A DNA stretch of 36,226 nt, taken from NCBI GenBank assembly GCA_030639305.1, contig DAOWCY010000057.1:1-36226 (forward strand), given 5' to 3'. The notes under the pieces are model-generated. The model saw nothing but the letters and a program-made list of their open reading frames with translations. It was not told where the DNA came from and did not search any database. The position numbers were made by a program, and so were the translations under genes. Positions 34,068-36,226 of the stretch are shown piece after piece. Every line of letters starts with the position of its first letter. Position 1 is the first letter of the stretch. This DNA comes from JAGLQA01 sp023135565. GTDB lineage: Bacteria > Acidobacteriota > Aminicenantia > UBA2199.

Positions 34068-34274
34068 ATGAGGTTCGAAAAAATTTCGGTAAACCCGGCG
34101 ATATGCCATGGACAAGCGTGTATCAAAGGAACTCGTATTCCTGTTTATCAAAGTGTCCGGATGCCGGCGAATGGCGATTCCATCGACGACCTCCCGCACT
34201 CATATCCCACGATCAGGAAACTGGACGCTTTATCCTGTCTCGAATTCACGCCATACCCGGTAAAAAAGAGATAA
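34068..34274 (+). pseudogene. Degraded DUF433 antitoxin-like gene
   Basis: 68 residues. The first half, RFEKISVNPAICHGQACIKGTRIPVY, is a clean DUF433 start. The second half keeps the pattern (ANGDSIDDL..SYPTI..LDALSCLEF) but has Pro at three places where the family normally has Leu. DUF433 proteins are small DNA-binding antitoxins usually followed by a DUF5615 PIN-like toxin; here a MutS-like gene follows after 6 nt instead. Probably a decaying orphan, although the frame is still open. Confidence 0.65.
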
Positions 34275-34280
34275 CACCTG

Positions 34281-36062
34281 ATGAATAAAAATCGGCCCAA
34301 AGATATTTATGAAAAACGTACCGGGAAGTATCGAGAGGAGATAGTCAGGTTAAAAAAAATTTCGGCTGTTCTCTCAACCTTAAAATTTATAGTCCTTTTC
34401 AGCGGCCTATTTTTGCTGCTGCAAAAAAAATCATCAATGTTCATCCTGGGGGTGTTATTCCTGGCTTTTTTCGTTATCTCTATTATTCACGAAAAGTATG
34501 TGCGAAAAGAAAAATGGCGGAAACTTCTTCTTGAAATTAATGAGAATGAAATCGAATATTTAAACTATAAATTTTCCTCTTTCGATAATGGTAGTCGTTT
34601 TTTCGATGAGGAACACCGGTATGCGGAAGACATGGACATTTTCGGCGAAAGAGGAGTCTATCACTATCTGAATCGGACGCAAACAATTTTAGGAAGAAAT
34701 TTCTTAGCCGGTTGGTTAACAAATAATTCGGATTTGATTGAGGTCAAGAGAAGACAGGAAGCGGTTAAAGAACTATCGAAAAAAATAGATTTCCGCCAAT
34801 CGCTCCAGGCGTTGGGTATGCATGTTAACGACTCATCCCTGAACTTAAAAGGTATTTACAAATTATTTGATGAACCTTTTTTAATTTTAGGAAAAAAACT
34901 GTTTATTATTTATTTTCATCTTTTCCCCCTGCTGACATTGACATCTCTCGTATTAATATTTTTTAATTTTCCCTGGGCTGCCGGTTTCTCGTTCGTGTTG
35001 ACGCAACTGCTTGTGAACCACTTTAACGGGCAGAAGGTCTCGAGGATTTACCAATATACCCACAATAATTGTAAAATCTTAAAAGTATACTCGAATATTA
35101 TCCGGGAAATTGAAAGCCAGTCATTTGAAAGCAAAGAATTATCATCTCTACGCGCCGGATTATTGGCTAAAGAAAAACCCGCCTCTAAATATATCAAAAG
35201 GTTATCAAATCTTTCGGAATTTTTCGACCTCCGTCTCAATAATATATTTTACTTTATTTTGAACAACACATTGTTTTGGGATTTTCATTGTATGTACCGG
35301 ATAGAGAAATGGGTCAAGGATGTGAAAGAGGATGTTCACAACTGGTTGGATGCTGTTGGCAAGGTTGATGCTCTTTGTAGTTTCGGCAATTTGTCTTTCA
35401 ATCACCCTGATTGGGCAATGCCGGAATTTTTCGAGCAAGGTTTTAAACTGGAGGCTATCTCGATCGGGCATCCCCTGATCCCGGGAAACGAAAGGATCAA
35501 CAATGATATAAAATTTAATGAAGATGGGCGAATAGTCATTGTTACCGGCCCGAATATGGCTGGCAAGAGCACTTTCTTGAGGACAATGGGAGTCAATATT
35601 GCGCTTGCTTTTGCAGGCGCTCCCGTGTGTGCAAAACATTTATCCTTATCCCCTTTGAAATTGTACTCCAGTATGAAAATAAGTGATTCGCTCGATAAAA
35701 AGTTGTCTCTTTTTTACAAAGAGCTTCAACATTTAAAAAGAATCCTGGATGGAATTATCAAAGGAGAGCCGGTTTTTTTTATTATAGATGAGATGTTAAA
35801 AGGGACAAATACAGGAGATCGTCGCCAGGGCGCAATTGCATTGCTTAAACAATTGATTAATTTTGGCGCTCACGGAATTGCCGCCACCCACGACCTGGAA
35901 CTGGCCGCTTTGGAGAAAGCTTACCCTCTTCATATCTTGAATTATCATTTTGATGGTTATGTAGATGGTGATCAATTATTATTCGATTATAAGTTGAAGA
36001 AAGGGGTTTGCCGGAATTTCAATGCCTTAACCCTGATGCGGAAAATCGGCATCCAGGTATAA
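34281..36062 (+). CDS. Membrane-anchored MutS-family ATPase
   Basis: 593 residues. The C-terminal third is a MutS ATPase domain: Walker A GPNMAGKSTFLRTMGVN (about 423-439), Walker B PVFFIIDEM (about 495-503) followed by GTNTGDR, then AATHDLELA. There is no mismatch-recognition or connector domain. Two hydrophobic helices near residues 30-75 and two more near 208-245 suggest membrane anchoring, with a MutS-like lever region between them and the ATPase. It belongs to the short MutS-related proteins without a known repair role. It begins 6 nt after the DUF433 remnant. Confidence 0.85.
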   Translation: MNKNRPKDIYEKRTGKYREEIVRLKKISAVLSTLKFIVLFSGLFLLLQKKSSMFILGVLFLAFFVISIIHEKYVRKEKWRKLLLEINENEIEYLNYKFSSFDNGSRFFDEEHRYAEDMDIFGERGVYHYLNRTQTILGRNFLAGWLTNNSDLIEVKRRQEAVKELSKKIDFRQSLQALGMHVNDSSLNLKGIYKLFDEPFLILGKKLFIIYFHLFPLLTLTSLVLIFFNFPWAAGFSFVLTQLLVNHFNGQKVSRIYQYTHNNCKILKVYSNIIREIESQSFESKELSSLRAGLLAKEKPASKYIKRLSNLSEFFDLRLNNIFYFILNNTLFWDFHCMYRIEKWVKDVKEDVHNWLDAVGKVDALCSFGNLSFNHPDWAMPEFFEQGFKLEAISIGHPLIPGNERINNDIKFNEDGRIVIVTGPNMAGKSTFLRTMGVNIALAFAGAPVCAKHLSLSPLKLYSSMKISDSLDKKLSLFYKELQHLKRILDGIIKGEPVFFIIDEMLKGTNTGDRRQGAIALLKQLINFGAHGIAATHDLELAALEKAYPLHILNYHFDGYVDGDQLLFDYKLKKGVCRNFNALTLMRKIGIQV

Positions 36063-36114
36063 AAAACACCCCCTCCCGTAACTATTCAGTTCTGGAAAAA
36101 ACTAAAACAGACTT

Positions 36115-36210
36115 GCCTCCGGCGGCCCTGCCGGGGGCCAAACTTTTGAAAAAGTTTGAACAAAACTTTTGTTTAAAAAAGCGAAAAGCCCCCTATAAAA
36201 GCTTTGAATT
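36115..36210 (-). repeat. Gene-end repeat at the window edge
   Basis: Near copy of 3407-3503 in the same strand orientation, opposite to the MutS-like gene. By the pattern seen elsewhere it should lie 3' of a minus-strand gene that starts beyond the window. Confidence 0.7.
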
Positions 36211-36226
36211 TTTCTTTTTCCAAAAC

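Noticed and set aside
34103..34288. Alternative frame overlapping the DUF433 remnant
   Set aside because: No family resemblance; the DUF433 frame matches the known domain.

Overview
The window looks like one contig from an uncultured, diderm, heterotrophic bacterium of moderate GC. An outer-membrane porin with a signal peptide, murein-recycling enzymes, very large propeller-type hybrid sensors, SpoIIE/PP2C signalling and abundant GC-rich palindromic repeats would fit Candidatus Aminicenantes or a related Acidobacteriota-like lineage. That placement is an impression from gene style, not from a marker gene. No rRNA, tRNA or CRISPR array was seen.

Layout. 1-3.2 kb: a truncated DUF1016 gene running into a hybrid histidine kinase (minus). 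3.2-7.5 kb: a ClpX-like AAA+ ATPase and a umuDC operon, both minus; umuDC has a perfect sigma70 promoter with a GTTC-N7-GTTC (LexA-type) direct repeat near the predicted +1. 7.7-13.2 kb: a small unknown gene, acetyl-CoA synthetase, then an OFA-family MFS carrier and an outer-membrane porin, a set suited to uptake and activation of small carboxylates. 13.3-20.2 kb: a signalling island with a SiaB-like kinase, a SiaC-like phosphoprotein, a convergent histidine kinase, and a 1541-residue protein that joins propeller sensor, histidine kinase, receiver and PP2C phosphatase. 20.2-22.8 kb: a 71-residue peptide gene under a perfect consensus promoter, followed by a B12-binding radical SAM protein with a C-terminal SPASM-like cysteine cluster; this is the best candidate for an undescribed (RiPP-like) system. 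22.9-25.4 kb: toxin-antitoxin modules and gene debris, including a BrnT/BrnA pair between two exact 79-bp direct repeats that each carry a promoter. 25.6-36.2 kb: apt, a DUF4783-like secreted protein, a 1304-residue NtrY-like sensor kinase, LD-carboxypeptidase, a clan AA aspartic protease, Mpl ligase, a degraded DUF433 gene and a membrane-anchored MutS-like ATPase. LdcA plus Mpl make a compact murein-peptide recycling pair.

Two themes run through the window. First, promoters are close to the sigma70 consensus, usually with a 17-bp spacer, and three genes have the start ATG exactly 6 nt after the -10 box, which predicts leaderless mRNAs. Second, there are families of palindromic repeats. One has a 15-nt hairpin with changing arms (6+3+6) followed by a conserved tail close to ACCTATAAGGGGC; it occurs both between genes and in frame inside two proteins. 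Another, about 60-100 nt, sits just 3' of genes in a fixed orientation, and its end supplies the apparent ribosome-binding site of ldcA.
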